From Sphingobium sp. (GTDB lineage Bacteria; Pseudomonadota; Alphaproteobacteria; Sphingomonadales; Sphingomonadaceae), in assembly GCA_035196065.1 (NCBI GenBank), contig CP136575.1, positions 401,001 to 465,000 of the forward strand: 64,000 nucleotides of DNA, read 5' to 3'. Positions 44,394 through 52,498 of the stretch are shown here, piece after piece. Numbering within the stretch: the stretch's first letter is position 1; each line of letters begins with the position of its first letter. The translations under genes were made by a program, and so were the position numbers. A model generated the notes under the pieces. It had not been told where the DNA came from. It searched no databases and saw nothing but the letters and a program-made list of their open reading frames with translations.

Positions 44394-44422
44394 CTGCTTG
44401 TCGGAACAATTCTAAGAGTGCC
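44380..44422. repeat. 43-bp duplicate of part of the short integrase gene (copy 1)
   Basis: Matches 45053-45095 at 41 of 43 bases, same orientation. Copy 2 lies inside the tyrosine recombinase gene at 44780-45364, so this copy is a displaced scrap next to the RHS relic. Confidence 0.85.
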
Positions 44423-44445
44423 TGGCTTCCGTCAGGAAAATCTCA

Positions 44446-44679
44446 TTACGCTTTCATCAAATTATGCTTTTCAATCGCTGCTTTTAGGCCCCAAATACTT
44501 GCGGGGATCGACCCTAGATAACCAAGCAAAGCTCCAGCGGTTGCAGCCATCTCCGGATTGCCCGTTGCTGCTGCAATAAATCCACCGATAAATCCAAGAA
44601 AAAGACCTAGCCCTAAACCTGCAAGTGTAGATCTCCATATAAAACTCCACCAAATCGGCAGAACTTTTTCGATAGTCAT
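44446..44679 (-). CDS. Small glycine-rich membrane protein
   Basis: About 77 residues (MTIEKVLPIWW start at 44679, with GAGGGG before it; a GTG at 44688 is in frame). Two membrane segments rich in Gly and Ala: TLAGLGLGLFLGFIGGFIAA and AGALLGYLGSIPASIWGL. No family recognised. It sits between the RHS relic and the short tyrosine recombinase. Confidence 0.45.
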   Translation of the reverse strand: MTIEKVLPIWWSFIWRSTLAGLGLGLFLGFIGGFIAAATGNPEMAATAGALLGYLGSIPASIWGLKAAIEKHNLMKA

Positions 44680-44779
44680 TTCGTCCACCCCTCACTTAAA
44701 AGACAAAAAAATTTACCGTGCAGAATATAGCTCAATGACAATATATGACGAATTTTTTAAACGCAATTCCAGCGCCTCG

Positions 44780-45364
44780 TTAAACTAAATCCACCACCCG
44801 CTTCCTCGCTTCACTATCCCCCTCGATATATCGCTGGGTCGTCTGGAGTGAAGAGTGCCCTGCCAGATGCTGAACATCCCGCAGTGATCCACCAACGGTC
44901 GATATCTTCCGAGCAGCGTTGGTAATGAAGGTCCGTCGTCCCGAGTGGGACGAGCAACCGATTAGTCCTAGGTCACGATACCAAAGCTGGAACAGGTTCA
45001 CGATAGCTTGGGCGGAAGTTCGATCTGCTCGCTCAGTGCGAATGACATGACTAGTTGGATCTATTTCTGCTTGTCGGAACAATTCTAAGAGTACCGCTTT
45101 CAGCTGCCGATTAATGGGAATGATCCGACCAGACATCCCTTTGGAGGCATTATTGGTCAGATGGATAAATTCACCAATCTCTCCGTCAGCACCGAGTACC
45201 ATCGACCATTTCAGTGCAGCAATTTCTTTTGCTCGAAGACCGGCTCTTACGGAAAGTAGAAAGACAACTTGGTTCCGCAGACCGTAACGGAGCCCGTTGA
45301 TGTAGTTGAGCACTGCGTCGACCTGTTTTGAATTGAGGACCTTTGCCTGTTTGCCGAGAGACAT
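44780..45364 (-). CDS. Short tyrosine recombinase (catalytic domain only)
   Basis: 194 residues containing a full catalytic set: Arg in RAGLRAKEIAALKW, Lys near SKGMSGR, HSGRRTFIT with His and Arg, HLAGHSS with His, and Tyr in TTQRYIEGD. The N-terminal core-binding domain of normal integrases is absent, as in FimB/FimE-type inversion recombinases. It is likely active on a small local site rather than on the tRNA. A 43-bp scrap of its own gene lies 630 bases away. Inversion of nearby DNA is possible, as the RHS relic here is in reverse orientation, but no inverted site was identified. Confidence 0.85.
   Translation of the reverse strand: MSLGKQAKVLNSKQVDAVLNYINGLRYGLRNQVVFLLSVRAGLRAKEIAALKWSMVLGADGEIGEFIHLTNNASKGMSGRIIPINRQLKAVLLELFRQAEIDPTSHVIRTERADRTSAQAIVNLFQLWYRDLGLIGCSSHSGRRTFITNAARKISTVGGSLRDVQHLAGHSSLQTTQRYIEGDSEARKRVVDLV
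45053..45095. repeat. 43-bp duplicate, copy 2 (inside short integrase gene)
   Basis: Coding part of the short tyrosine recombinase; counterpart of 44380-44422 with two differences. Confidence 0.85.
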
Positions 45365-45840
45365 ATTCTAACCCTTACTGATTAGTTTACCGTTGTACTC
45401 CATGATAAGCTCATCGTTAATTTTCAGCCACTTATCAGGTGCTGCATAAACTCTTTGGTTCTCAATAGTTTAGTGGAACTAATTATCTTTTGTAGAAAAT
45501 ATAATGGGTGAAAAATATCAGTACAATGTTCGATTTTATCTTCAAGGTTGACGGAGACAAATGTTCTTCGATTATGATGGTATGACGAAACGGGAATTTG
45601 ATGGGAAATGGATAAGGATGAAATTTTTCAAATTCACTATCATGACCGACCGAACTGGTTTCACACCACAATTGCTCCGGTTTCGGTGATTGGAACTGAT
45701 GGTAGCGACTTTATCGAAAAAACCTGATGTGATGGACGACAATTGAATTTCCATCATGGCGATGTGGTCAATCTGGGGCTGACGTTTCAAACAAGACATT
45801 GGAAAGAATAGTTTTTAATTCATATAAAAAGGTTTTGGAT
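45365..45840. other. Intergenic stretch with one doubtful small ORF
   Basis: AT-rich. ATG 45561 opens a 42-codon plus-strand frame ending at 45689 (MFFDYDGMTKREF), with ACGGAG a few bases before it. I cannot tell if it is real. Otherwise no feature seen; the promoter of the mucR-like gene should lie near the right end. Confidence 0.3.
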
Positions 45841-46266
45841 ATGGACCATAAAACTCTAGTCACATTTACCGCTGACATCGCGGCTGCATACCTAAGCAAT
45901 AATAAAGCTAACGCAGACTCGGTGGCTTCGCTTATCGGATCAGTACATATGGCTTTAGCGGCAGCAGTTGAGAGGACACCTTCGGTGACCGAACAGCAAC
46001 TGGTTCCAGCGGTCACAGTAAGAGCTTCGGTGAAGCCCGATGGGATCACGTGCTTAGAATGCGGATTCAAGGGCAAGATACTGAAACGTCATATCAGTGC
46101 AGAACATGGCATGAGCCCGCAAGACTACAAGGCTCGCTGGACACTGCCTAAGGATTACCCCTTGGTTGCGCCCGCATACACCGAAATGCGCAAGGAACTG
46201 GCCGTGAAGATTGGACTGGGGCGCAAGCCTGGGCAGAAGCGAGGTCGCAAGAAGGCTAGCGCCTAA
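45841..46266 (+). CDS. MucR/Ros-family zinc-finger transcriptional regulator
   Basis: About 141 residues from ATG 45841 (AAAGG upstream). The Ros/MucR zinc finger is seen as CLECGFKGKILKRHISAEHGM, followed by the family signature SPQDYKARWTLPKDYPLVAPAY and a basic tail (RKPGQKRGRKKA). Family members silence AT-rich or transferred DNA and control surface traits in alphaproteobacteria. Encoded here on the element, it may repress the element's own genes or interfere with chromosomal MucR targets. Confidence 0.93.
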   Translation: MDHKTLVTFTADIAAAYLSNNKANADSVASLIGSVHMALAAAVERTPSVTEQQLVPAVTVRASVKPDGITCLECGFKGKILKRHISAEHGMSPQDYKARWTLPKDYPLVAPAYTEMRKELAVKIGLGRKPGQKRGRKKASA

Positions 46267-46285
46267 TTGCAGATATAGAGACTGA

Positions 46286-46450
46286 TCACCTTAAAACGAT
46301 AACCGATGCCTTCTGGCGGATGAGATCGGATTTTGATGGTATTAGATTTAAGTCCGATCCTTCGTAAACGGTGATCGATTGGACCGAGGCTGATTGCAGA
46401 GCTTTGATCAGCTCCTGTTTCGTTTTCGGTTTCTGGATTTTGGACAGCAT
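46286..46450 (-). CDS. 54-aa small protein coupled to the RHH gene
   Basis: A short frame: ATG at 46450, or 46456 with MVMLSK. It runs KIQKPKTKQELIKAL, ends KASVIVLR and stops at 46286. The start overlaps the stop of the ribbon-helix-helix gene (TGATG), which argues for coupled translation. Composition is Lys/Ser-rich. No family recognised; it could be a partner of the RHH protein. Confidence 0.45.
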   Translation of the reverse strand: MLSKIQKPKTKQELIKALQSASVQSITVYEGSDLNLIPSKSDLIRQKASVIVLR

Positions 46451-46776
46451 CACCATTCCTCCTGACCATCGGAAACAAGGAATTCAGGTAGGTCGAACTC
46501 CTGATTTGCATGGGCATGAGACTGGTATCGGTAAGAACGAGCCTGATTGCTCAATGACGATCGACAGCCGCTAGAAACCGAGTTTTCTCCGAGCAATTCA
46601 TCGACCATCTGGAACTGGTGGTTTCTAGTGGCAAGAAGCTGGGACTGATGGAGGATATAATTGGCCATCAGCTCAACGAGGACTGACGTCCTCGTTCTGC
46701 CACTGGCGTGGCAGATTGCGTCGAACCTCTGGCGAACTGTGTCAGGGGCGTTAAAGTTTGTCAGCGATTTGGGCAT
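46450..46776 (-). CDS. Ribbon-helix-helix-like small DNA-binding protein
   Basis: 108 residues. The N-terminal ~45 residues (NFNAPDTVRQRFDAICHASGRTR then TSVLVELMANYI) fit a ribbon-helix-helix fold: a short beta strand, then two helices. The C-terminal part is polar and probably flexible. It is divergent from the primase-helicase gene with a perfect 19-bp palindrome between them, so it likely represses that gene and itself, as copy-control RHH proteins do. Confidence 0.65.
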   Translation of the reverse strand: MPKSLTNFNAPDTVRQRFDAICHASGRTRTSVLVELMANYILHQSQLLATRNHQFQMVDELLGENSVSSGCRSSLSNQARSYRYQSHAHANQEFDLPEFLVSDGQEEW

Positions 46777-46803
46777 TGGATACTCCTCTGAAAGCCAAAA
46801 TCC

Positions 46804-46822
46804 ATAAATATGACATATTTAT
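46804..46822. promoter_or_regulatory. Perfect 9-1-9 palindrome between RHH and replication genes
   Basis: ATAAATATG, A, CATATTTAT. It is 28 bases upstream of the RHH start and 25 bases upstream of the primase-helicase start. Suitable as RHH operator or as part of a replication origin. Confidence 0.65.
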
Positions 46823-46846
46823 CAGATCTATATTTTCAGGGACTTC

Positions 46847-49714
46847 ATGCGGCGGGACACATTAAAAATCGGGTTGAACTGCCAGTTCACAGGCAAACCA
46901 GCCAAGACCGCATCGATTAATTATGCCGTTGATTGGGAGCCAAGTGAGATCACGGCGGCAGCACTCATTGACCATATTCGCCAAGGCTTCGCGTTCACTG
47001 CCCAATTCCGTGATAGCTACCGCAAGACCACCAACTTCATTTGCTCAGATTTCGTGGCGGCAGATTTCGACGGCACAATGACGCTGGAAGAGGCGCAGGC
47101 GCTGCCGTTTGTTCGAGTGCATTGCTCTTTTTTGTACGCAACGCCCTCACACACCGCTCACCACCATAGGTTTCGGGCGGTGTTCCTGCTCGATGAGACG
47201 ATCACGGACGCTAGGGCTTGGGCGGATTGCCTTTATGGCTTGGCAATAAGGTTGGGCTCCGATCGCTCTATCAAGGATGCAGGCAGGATGTTCTTCGGAA
47301 GCCCCGACTGCGAGGTGATCGAAATCGGCGGTCGCCTGTCTGCTGATGAAGTCGATAAATTGATCACACTGGCGCAAGATGAACGTCGCCGTTCACGACA
47401 CCCTGCGGCGATGGGAGCAGCTATCGCTTCAACGTTGAAGCTGGGTGCAGACTTGATCGTTCAGTTGAAGGATGGGAGCGCTGCCGAGCTGGCACGGCTG
47501 GCACCGAATACCAGCGTTGCCTGCCCCTACCACGCTGACGAACACCCCAGCGCCTTTGTCGTTCGATCCAATAGAGGGGCGAACGGCATTCACTGTATGG
47601 CGTGCAATGCTACGTTCTGGACGGACGGCGGCAGTCCCTATGATTTCTCTACGTTCGACAAGCTGGTGGAAGAACGCAGCACCAAAGACAGCGCCGAGCG
47701 ACAGGTAATCGAAGGGGACGATAATCCATTTGTTGCGTTCTTTCCCCCAGACCCCAGTGTGTTCGTTCATCAAACGAAATTTTTGCCGCCGCTCGATTAC
47801 AGGGCGGGGATAACGGCGATCAAAAGCCCCAAGGGCTCAGGAAAGACCGAGGCGCTGGCGGCGCTGATTGAGCAAATCAGGGAAGAGCGCTTTCCCCCTG
47901 CGATTGCGAAAGGGGAGCGCCCGAAGTCGGTCTTGCTGATTGGGCATCGCCAATCGCTGATCAAGGAGGCTGCTAATCGCCTCGGGCTGGATTGCTACCT
48001 TGATGATGAGGACAAGGGCACACACCGAAAGAAGCGGTTTGGCTATGCCATTTGCCTCGACAGTCTGCACAAGATTGCCATGGGCGCAGGCAAAGGCACT
48101 GCCCCTTCTCAATATGACGTCATCATCCTTGATGAGAGCGAACAGGTCATAAGCCACCTGTTATCCGAGACGTTGCGGGAAAGGGTTGGGATGCCTGCGG
48201 CGTTTGCTAGCCTTGAATTCATGATCCGCAGAGCTAAGGCAGTTTATGCGTTGGATGCTGACCTTGGCTTGATCACCCTCCATGCGATGAAGAACCTGCG
48301 CCCCACCGATTGGGATAAGGCGCTGCGGATTATTCACAACAAGCCGTTGGCGGTCACGGATCGCAGGACCATGCAGGTCTACCAATCGAAGAAGGACCTA
48401 CAAAATCGGATGCTGGACGCCATTCGTGCGGGCAAACGCTGCTTCATCGCCAGCAATTCCAAAGCGACCGTGGAGGTGCTGGAACAGCTGATCCGCAAGG
48501 AATTTGGCTCTTCATTGAAGATGGTGGCAATCACCTCGGACAATAGCCGTGGGAAGTTTGAGACACATTTCGTCCAGAACATCCAAACGGAATTTCTCAA
48601 GGTTCAGGTGCTGATCTGCTCTCCTTCGCTTGGTACGGGCATAGACATTTCCTTCCCTGAAGGGCGGTGTGAGGTCTACGAGGTATTCGGATTTTTCTCC
48701 CCTCACGTGAACAAACACACCGATATTGACCAACAGCTGGCTCGGGTTCGCAATCCTGGGGCTGTGTCAGTGTGGTTCGACGCGGGTGGATCGAACTACG
48801 AGACCAGCCTTGATGTAGTAAGGCGGCAGCTGGCGCTAGCGAACTATGTGCCCACGACGATGTATGGGTTGCTAGATGATGACGGGAATCCATCGTTCAA
48901 TGAAGCCGATCCGCTGCTCAACATCGCCGCTCATGTCATGGTGGCACAGCGATCATCGCAAAACAAAATAGTCTCGCTCTTCGAGCGGCTTCGCCAATCC
49001 AACGGTTGGGAGATCGTGAAGGTCGAGAAACTGCCCAAGGTGACGTCTGATCGTAAGTGGAAGGATGCCCAACAGGACCTGAAGGAACGGAGAATCCTTG
49101 GAATCCTTGAAGCTCGGGAGCTGGACGACAGCGAATACATCGAGCTAGCGGCTGACAGAGACAGGGGAGCAAAACTGCCTAAGGCTGATAAGTTTGCCTT
49201 GGAGCGCCATGAGCTCGAAAAGGCATATAATCGCCCAGTGGACCGCCGCCTGATCGAAATGGACAAAGGTGGGGCGCTGAGGGATCAGATTGCTGTATTT
49301 CGTAAGCTGTTTGGGGAGCAGCGATTTGCCGAGCCGTTGTTTGATCAAATTGCGGATACCATCGAGGCTAGGAAACCGCTGATCAAACAACCCCTGTGGA
49401 CTTTGGTTGCCACAATGATGGTAGCGGCTGGGTTGGTGAAGGATGCCGCATTGGTGGCGACGAAGAAGATCAGGGCTGAGGACCTCGGTCGGTTGAAGCA
49501 GCTGCTCACCGACAATCGAGTGATGATCGAGGAAGCGATCAAATCGCCACTCAGGGCAGATTATCTCAAAAACCCTGTGAGACAGCTCAACGTCTTTCTG
49601 GGATTTGCGGGCTTGAAACTGGTGGCGACCAAGCGGAGACAACAAGCAGGTCAGGCGAATATCGAATACAAACTCGATCCATCCACCGTGATGGCCATGA
49701 ACTCGTTTTCATGA
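46847..49714 (+). CDS. Primase-helicase-like replication protein (CyRepA1-like)
   Basis: 955 residues. The N-terminal part has SDFVAADFDGTMTLEEA and SFLYATPSHT, in the style of plasmid primase/Rep domains. A CHC2-like zinc knuckle follows (CPYHADEHPSAFV ... HCMAC, ~235-265). A helicase domain has Walker A SPKGSGKTEAL (~330) and Walker B DVIILDESEQV (~435), and a second RecA-like lobe follows (~535-640). The order zinc finger then origin-binding helicase resembles CyRepA1-type plasmid replication proteins. It probably opens and primes an origin while the element is excised. Regulated from the palindrome shared with the RHH gene. Confidence 0.78.
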   Translation: MRRDTLKIGLNCQFTGKPAKTASINYAVDWEPSEITAAALIDHIRQGFAFTAQFRDSYRKTTNFICSDFVAADFDGTMTLEEAQALPFVRVHCSFLYATPSHTAHHHRFRAVFLLDETITDARAWADCLYGLAIRLGSDRSIKDAGRMFFGSPDCEVIEIGGRLSADEVDKLITLAQDERRRSRHPAAMGAAIASTLKLGADLIVQLKDGSAAELARLAPNTSVACPYHADEHPSAFVVRSNRGANGIHCMACNATFWTDGGSPYDFSTFDKLVEERSTKDSAERQVIEGDDNPFVAFFPPDPSVFVHQTKFLPPLDYRAGITAIKSPKGSGKTEALAALIEQIREERFPPAIAKGERPKSVLLIGHRQSLIKEAANRLGLDCYLDDEDKGTHRKKRFGYAICLDSLHKIAMGAGKGTAPSQYDVIILDESEQVISHLLSETLRERVGMPAAFASLEFMIRRAKAVYALDADLGLITLHAMKNLRPTDWDKALRIIHNKPLAVTDRRTMQVYQSKKDLQNRMLDAIRAGKRCFIASNSKATVEVLEQLIRKEFGSSLKMVAITSDNSRGKFETHFVQNIQTEFLKVQVLICSPSLGTGIDISFPEGRCEVYEVFGFFSPHVNKHTDIDQQLARVRNPGAVSVWFDAGGSNYETSLDVVRRQLALANYVPTTMYGLLDDDGNPSFNEADPLLNIAAHVMVAQRSSQNKIVSLFERLRQSNGWEIVKVEKLPKVTSDRKWKDAQQDLKERRILGILEARELDDSEYIELAADRDRGAKLPKADKFALERHELEKAYNRPVDRRLIEMDKGGALRDQIAVFRKLFGEQRFAEPLFDQIADTIEARKPLIKQPLWTLVATMMVAAGLVKDAALVATKKIRAEDLGRLKQLLTDNRVMIEEAIKSPLRADYLKNPVRQLNVFLGFAGLKLVATKRRQQAGQANIEYKLDPSTVMAMNSFS

Positions 49715-50282
49715 AAATGAAAGTGGATAGTAGAAAACTATTTTTTACATTAATCTCTATATAAAAGATATTGGGTTTCTAATAACCCCTCATTTTAATT
49801 AATATAACTATGACAATTATCAATACAATTAGCAATCATAAACTATGTAATTAACATTTAAGATAAGAAAATCATGGAACTGAAATAGATCCTATACACA
49901 TAATTGGACAACATCTCATCGACTACATTCAAGCTATCAACACTGGTATCTCTCTTCATCAGGTCGCAAAGCTCGACCTCTTCGAGCGTTTTTTGGGTCG
50001 AATGACCCGGCTGCTAAGGCTCGCTGAGTGATTTCGAGCCTTGATCATGTCAGTGATTTCGAACGTGATCGATGGTGTCGAGGATGCCGAATACATCGCC
50101 CTGTCTGTTGGCATCGCCAATTGTGCTGACATTTTCGTTGGATTGGCGAGTGGGCAGCATAGCTAAGCCACATCAGGACAAATCTGCCGAGCCACCTCTG
50201 TCCTAAATTTAAACATCGCTTTGGGGCATATTCAAAACATGGGCAGAGGGAGTGTTTCTCTTTGACATTCAGAGGAATTTTT
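49715..50282. other. Non-coding stretch after replication gene, possible origin
   Basis: The first ~170 bases are strongly AT-rich. A short hairpin (GGGTC-GAAT-GACCC, 49995-50008) and a direct repeat GTGATTTCGA (near 50028 and 50053) lie in the GC-richer right half. The position next to a Rep-like gene fits an origin, but no iteron set was found. Confidence 0.35.
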
Positions 50283-50531
50283 ATGTTCGATTACATGATT
50301 AAGAAAGGCTGTAGCTTGGAATTAGAGATATATGGAGTTTATAATCACAGTGATGAACCATCCCGCATAATGTGTATGCACGACAGGCACTTTTATGAAA
50401 ATCAGCTGACAGACGAATTTGAGGAAGATGGGGAACAGTTTATCGTATTTTCTGTCACAGCATTAGAGTGCCCCAGCATACCTTGCGGGATCGGAATGAT
50501 CGTAAATAAGAGAGATGTGATTAAGCTATAG
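50283..50531 (+). CDS. Small hypothetical protein
   Basis: 82 residues starting MFDYMIKKG at 50283 with AGAGGA before it. Acidic middle (DEFEEDGEQFIVF) and several Cys/Met residues; no motif recognised. Stands alone on the plus strand, convergent with the pair at 50544-51790. Confidence 0.5.
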   Translation: MFDYMIKKGCSLELEIYGVYNHSDEPSRIMCMHDRHFYENQLTDEFEEDGEQFIVFSVTALECPSIPCGIGMIVNKRDVIKL

Positions 50532-50543
50532 TGCGCTTGGTAG

Positions 50544-51224
50544 TCATGGAAATCTGCCTTTCGAAACCGCAAAGCAGACATCCTGAGCCTTTCTGATAGA
50601 CCTCCGCATTTGCCTAATTTGCTCTTCAGCGAAGCGGAGGTTGCCCTTCCGATCAGCCTGAGCTTCTCGCAACAGGAAACTCGGTAGCCATTTAGCCTTC
50701 GGGCGGTTTAGCAGCCTATCCCTGACTGCCTGCAAGAAGTCCGAATTGATGGTCGGCTTCCCCATCTCCAGCCAAATACAATAAATCACATGAGCTTCGT
50801 GGAGCGGTCGCCCACGGAGCTCTTTTGCGTCGATCTCGTAGGTGCCGAACCCAGCTGTCAGCGACTTCACCCCTTTGGTGTCCAGCCCTAGCTCCTGCAA
50901 CCGTTCCCTCTGTTTCGCTTCAATTAGCGCTTTGATCTCTGGCAGCGTTTTCGTGACGGGCAGGTTCAGCGGAATTGATACGTTCAGGACGTTTGGAGCC
51001 TTCGACACCTTGGTTGCTTCCTCAACCTGAGTGACACCGAATAGGTAGCCATGGTCCTTCCACCACACACGGAAGTCTAGCCCACGGGGATCGCCCCACG
51101 GCTCATAGAAGTCACGGACCTTGGCGAGGTTGTCCTGCAAGGCAGGGTCATCAAGAGCGAGTTTGTAGAACTCGAACCATAGCCGGATGTGCTGACGGCG
51201 GGATTTGATCTGCGGCTGGGTCAT
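50544..51224 (-). CDS. Hypothetical protein, second of a coupled pair
   Basis: 226 residues, family not recognised. It starts with SRRQHIRLWFEFYKLAL, contains a WWKDHGYLFGV stretch and ends in a basic helical region. The ATG overlaps the stop of the upstream gene as ATGA. A decayed copy of its first ~24 codons sits upstream at 51842-51910, so the unit was once duplicated. Confidence 0.6.
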   Translation of the reverse strand: MTQPQIKSRRQHIRLWFEFYKLALDDPALQDNLAKVRDFYEPWGDPRGLDFRVWWKDHGYLFGVTQVEEATKVSKAPNVLNVSIPLNLPVTKTLPEIKALIEAKQRERLQELGLDTKGVKSLTAGFGTYEIDAKELRGRPLHEAHVIYCIWLEMGKPTINSDFLQAVRDRLLNRPKAKWLPSFLLREAQADRKGNLRFAEEQIRQMRRSIRKAQDVCFAVSKGRFP

Positions 51225-51790
51225 CCGCCCGTTCCGGTATTCAGTTCGGTCGGACGCAGCCGCTCTCGTAGTCGGATCATATCCACAATTTCTCTGCCGA
51301 TGCTTGAGGTGCCCAACGTCTCCTTCATCGCCAAAATATCATCGATCACAGCATTGATGGCTATCGTCCGAACCCCGCACTGCCGGATCATTTCAAGCTC
51401 TTCAGGGTAGTTGGCGGCGCCGTGCACAAACACGTACTCCCATTCCCCCCCAGGAAGACACTTATCTCGCATAGCTATTCGGATAGGGTGTCGAAACTTC
51501 TTCTCCACCCACGCCTCAACCGACTGCCTCAAGATGGGTTCGGACCGTTTAGCTGCTGATCCAGAGTTGTTGACACCGAGTTCCGCCTGATCCGCTCTCG
51601 TCAGACTTGTGATGTAGCCCACCGGGTTCATCGAAACTGATACTTCGTAGTGGTGACGCTGTATCCGATCTCCATCCAAACGGATCGCAAGAAGGTCCAT
51701 CTCGTGGACGCCTTGTTTAAGTCCTCGGATCGTAAAATAGAATTTTCGGTTGAGCCACTCTTCAACCAATTCTTCTGCAATCAAAGCCAT
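51221..51790 (-). CDS. Hypothetical protein with nuclease-like N-terminal pattern
   Basis: 189 residues. The N-terminal ~60 residues have the order helix, KQGVHEMDLLAIRLDG, then HHYEVSVSM, which recalls the D...E-x-[KS] layout of restriction-endonuclease-like folds, though the usual Lys is missing. The middle has WVEKKFRHPIRIAMR and YVFVHGAANYPEELEMI. Translationally coupled to the 226-aa gene. A nuclease or a non-catalytic fold relative are both possible. Confidence 0.5.
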   Translation of the reverse strand: MALIAEELVEEWLNRKFYFTIRGLKQGVHEMDLLAIRLDGDRIQRHHYEVSVSMNPVGYITSLTRADQAELGVNNSGSAAKRSEPILRQSVEAWVEKKFRHPIRIAMRDKCLPGGEWEYVFVHGAANYPEELEMIRQCGVRTIAINAVIDDILAMKETLGTSSIGREIVDMIRLRERLRPTELNTGTGG

Positions 51791-51841
51791 TCCGAATCCC
51801 GTCCTGTTACAAGAGGTTGGCGATTATGATCGGTTCAGGCA

Positions 51842-51910
51842 AGGGCGAGTTCGTAAAATTCGAACGACAGGCAAATGTGCTGTCGCCGAGATTGATCTGC
51901 GGCTGGATCA
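51842..51910 (-). pseudogene. Decayed duplicate of the 5' end of the gene at 51224
   Basis: About 70 bases similar to 51154-51224. A GTG overlaps the stop of the 85-aa gene (GTGA), then VIQPQI matches MTQPQI. A one-base deletion then shifts the frame, while the other frame still reads SRRQHICLSFEFYELAL. Confidence 0.7.
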
Positions 51911-52165
51911 CTGCCTCGTGTCTTTCCGCCGGGATTTAGGACAGTACCAATCTTGGCGACCGGTATCTTCAATAGCCAATACCCAGGCATGATCGAACGC
52001 AGCTTTAGAAAATCGACCAAGTTCGGAAAATGCCAACAAGCGATACTGCTCCTTGGTGAAGGCTTTGGGCTTTCCGCCTTTCATATGCGGCAGTAGCCAA
52101 TCCCGTATCCGCTTTCGTTCAGCAACGGCGTTGTCCATCATGGCTTGTCGAGATGGATGGATCAT
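51908..52165 (-). CDS. Small hypothetical protein upstream of the pair
   Basis: 85 residues (starts at 52165, 52141 or 52138 possible). Basic N terminus (AERKRIRDWLLPHMKGGKPK), then FTKEQYRLLAFSELGRFSKAAFDHAWVLAIEDTG, which looks helical and well kept. It is followed directly by the decayed gene copy with a GTGA overlap, so it was once the first gene of a coupled unit. Function unknown. Confidence 0.5.
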   Translation of the reverse strand: MIHPSRQAMMDNAVAERKRIRDWLLPHMKGGKPKAFTKEQYRLLAFSELGRFSKAAFDHAWVLAIEDTGRQDWYCPKSRRKDTRQ

Positions 52166-52207
52166 AAAATATTCGTCAGTTTAGTATTTTTGCTTCGCAG
52201 GGATCAC

Positions 52208-52398
52208 TCACCGAACACCGCCCCTTGGCTCTTCAACGTCACCTTTGCGGCGAGGGATGAGATGCATGTGGCAATGGAAAACAGTCTGCCCCGCAGCAGC
52301 GCCAGCATTTATACCGATGTTGAAGCCAGTGCGACGGCTCAGTTTGGATTTTACTGTCAGAAAACAATAATCACTTTGGTCCCAAACTTATGGGGACC
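52208..52398 (-). pseudogene. Remnant of a HIT-family hydrolase
   Basis: The minus strand reads SDYCFLTVKSKLS, then TGFNIGINAGAAAGQTVFHCHMH followed by LIPRRKGDVEEPRGGVR and a stop at 52208. This is the C-terminal half of a histidine-triad nucleotide-binding protein, including the HCHMH active site. The N-terminal half is lost after a frame slip near 52390 and part of the helix region is deleted. Confidence 0.75.
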
Positions 52399-52498
52399 AG
52401 CACGATGCAGGACGCTTGCGGTTGGCTTTTGTTGCAGAAATCAAGCCCGGCACCAGGTCATTTGGTTCTTTTGAGCCGTGACGCAGTTTGAATGGAAG

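Noticed and set aside
45483-45671. Minus-strand 62-aa frame near 45.5 kb
   Set aside because: AT-rich chance frame without start signal or recognisable sequence.
49995-50008. GGGTC-GAAT-GACCC as a terminator of the replication gene
   Set aside because: The T-run lies before the stem on the plus strand, not after it, and the stem is 280 bases from the stop codon.
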